Shown here in pieces: positions 5,891-6,112 of a stretch of DNA of 6,112 bases. Location of the stretch: contig JAWWBX010000272.1 in assembly GCA_033720735.1 (NCBI GenBank), positions 1 through 6,112 of the forward strand. The letters are read 5' to 3'. The translations under genes were made by a program, and so were the position numbers. The notes beneath the pieces are model-generated. The model searched no databases. It was not told the origin of the DNA and was given only the letters and a program-made list of their open reading frames with translations. The stretch is from B8-G4 sp033720735. GTDB lineage: Bacteria > Bacteroidota > Bacteroidia > Chitinophagales > Saprospiraceae. Position 1 is the stretch's first letter. Each line of letters starts with the position of its first letter.

Positions 5891-6112
5891 TTACTGGCGT
5901 TGCAACGGGATCTCAACCCGGTAGTTGTTGCCCGCTCCCAGGCGTGTCGCCAGTGGGTGACCCTGGCCAAGTGCCGCATCCCGTTGTGCATCAGTGAGCA
6001 GGGGATCCCCTTCGAACACAAACTCGGCATTGAAGTCCCGGTAGCCTGGAGCGCTGACGTTGAAATGGATGTGTCGCGGCACGATCTCGCCGTTATCATC
6101 CGGGTAGGGTCC
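5891..6112 (-). CDS. Intradiol ring-cleavage dioxygenase, C-terminal fragment (5' end beyond window)
   Basis: The frame is open from the right edge to TAA at 5891-5893, showing the last 73 residues; the start is outside the window. The fragment begins GPYPDDNGEIVPRHIHFNVSAPGY. The PRHIHF motif supplies the two histidine ligands (HxH) of the non-haem Fe(III) site, and the Tyr in GPYP fits the second tyrosine ligand that precedes them. The following FNAEFVFEGDPLLTDAQRD and YRVEIPL match the C-terminal beta-sandwich of protocatechuate/catechol 1,2-type dioxygenases. These enzymes open catecholic rings between the two hydroxyl groups. Substrate, full length and any export signal cannot be judged from the fragment. 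A GTG at 6080-6082 in this frame is internal, not a start, because the iron-ligand motif continues upstream. It ends 2 bp from the convergent asparaginase stop. Confidence 0.88.
   Translation of the reverse strand, partial: GPYPDDNGEIVPRHIHFNVSAPGYRDFNAEFVFEGDPLLTDAQRDAALGQGHPLATRLGAGNNYRVEIPLQRQ

Noticed and set aside
4146..6112. Beta-ketoadipate pathway cluster (dioxygenase plus PcaD-like hydrolase)
   Set aside because: The hydrolase lacks a normal GxSxG elbow, is separated from the dioxygenase by an asparaginase on the other strand, and no other pathway gene is in view.

Overview
The window looks like chromosomal DNA from a moderately GC-rich Bacteroidota bacterium. A member of the Saprospiria/Lewinella type is possible but cannot be proven here. 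The assignment rests on three things: a secreted repeat protein ending in the 'PDYVF..DY.L.PL..L ... HLPG.PSA ... GdmqrrLveKvEELTLYvIeL' domain typical of Bacteroidota, a large secreted Asp-box (BNR) beta-propeller of the sortilin-like type common in that phylum, and the near absence of Shine-Dalgarno sequences. No rRNA, tRNA, CRISPR, transposase or phage gene was seen.

Layout from left to right. (1) 1-2243, minus strand: a 747-residue N-terminal portion of a secreted BNR/sortilin-like beta-propeller protein that runs off the left edge. (2) 2246-3892, minus: a 548-residue secreted fibre-like repeat protein with a C-terminal coiled coil. Its stop codon lies 2 nt before the start of gene 1, so the two form a tight cell-envelope pair. 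(3) 3893-4145: a non-coding stretch with an AT-rich promoter candidate (about 3961-3990) and a tandem array of a 16-bp unit (3989-4116). The 16-bp period continues in phase as a degenerate GC-rich block (4117-4164) that enters the 3' end of the next gene. (4) 4146-4925, minus: an alpha/beta hydrolase with a non-canonical nucleophile elbow. (5) 4926-5003: a short divergent intergenic region with a perfect 6-4-6 dyad. (6) 5004-5888, plus: an isoaspartyl peptidase/L-asparaginase of the Ntn-hydrolase family with all recognisable catalytic residues. (7) 5891-6112, minus: the C-terminal 73 residues of an intradiol ring-cleavage dioxygenase, running off the right edge and ending 2 bp from the asparaginase stop.

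How the genes relate. The BNR propeller and the fibre protein are probably co-transcribed and exported, and may act together at the cell surface; this is inference from adjacency and signal peptides. The hydrolase and asparaginase are divergently transcribed from a gap of about 78 bp and could share an operator. The dioxygenase belongs to another minus-strand unit outside the window. Most of the window is ordinary gene content. The least explained element is the 16-bp array with long alternating purine-pyrimidine tracts, placed immediately upstream of the secreted-protein pair.
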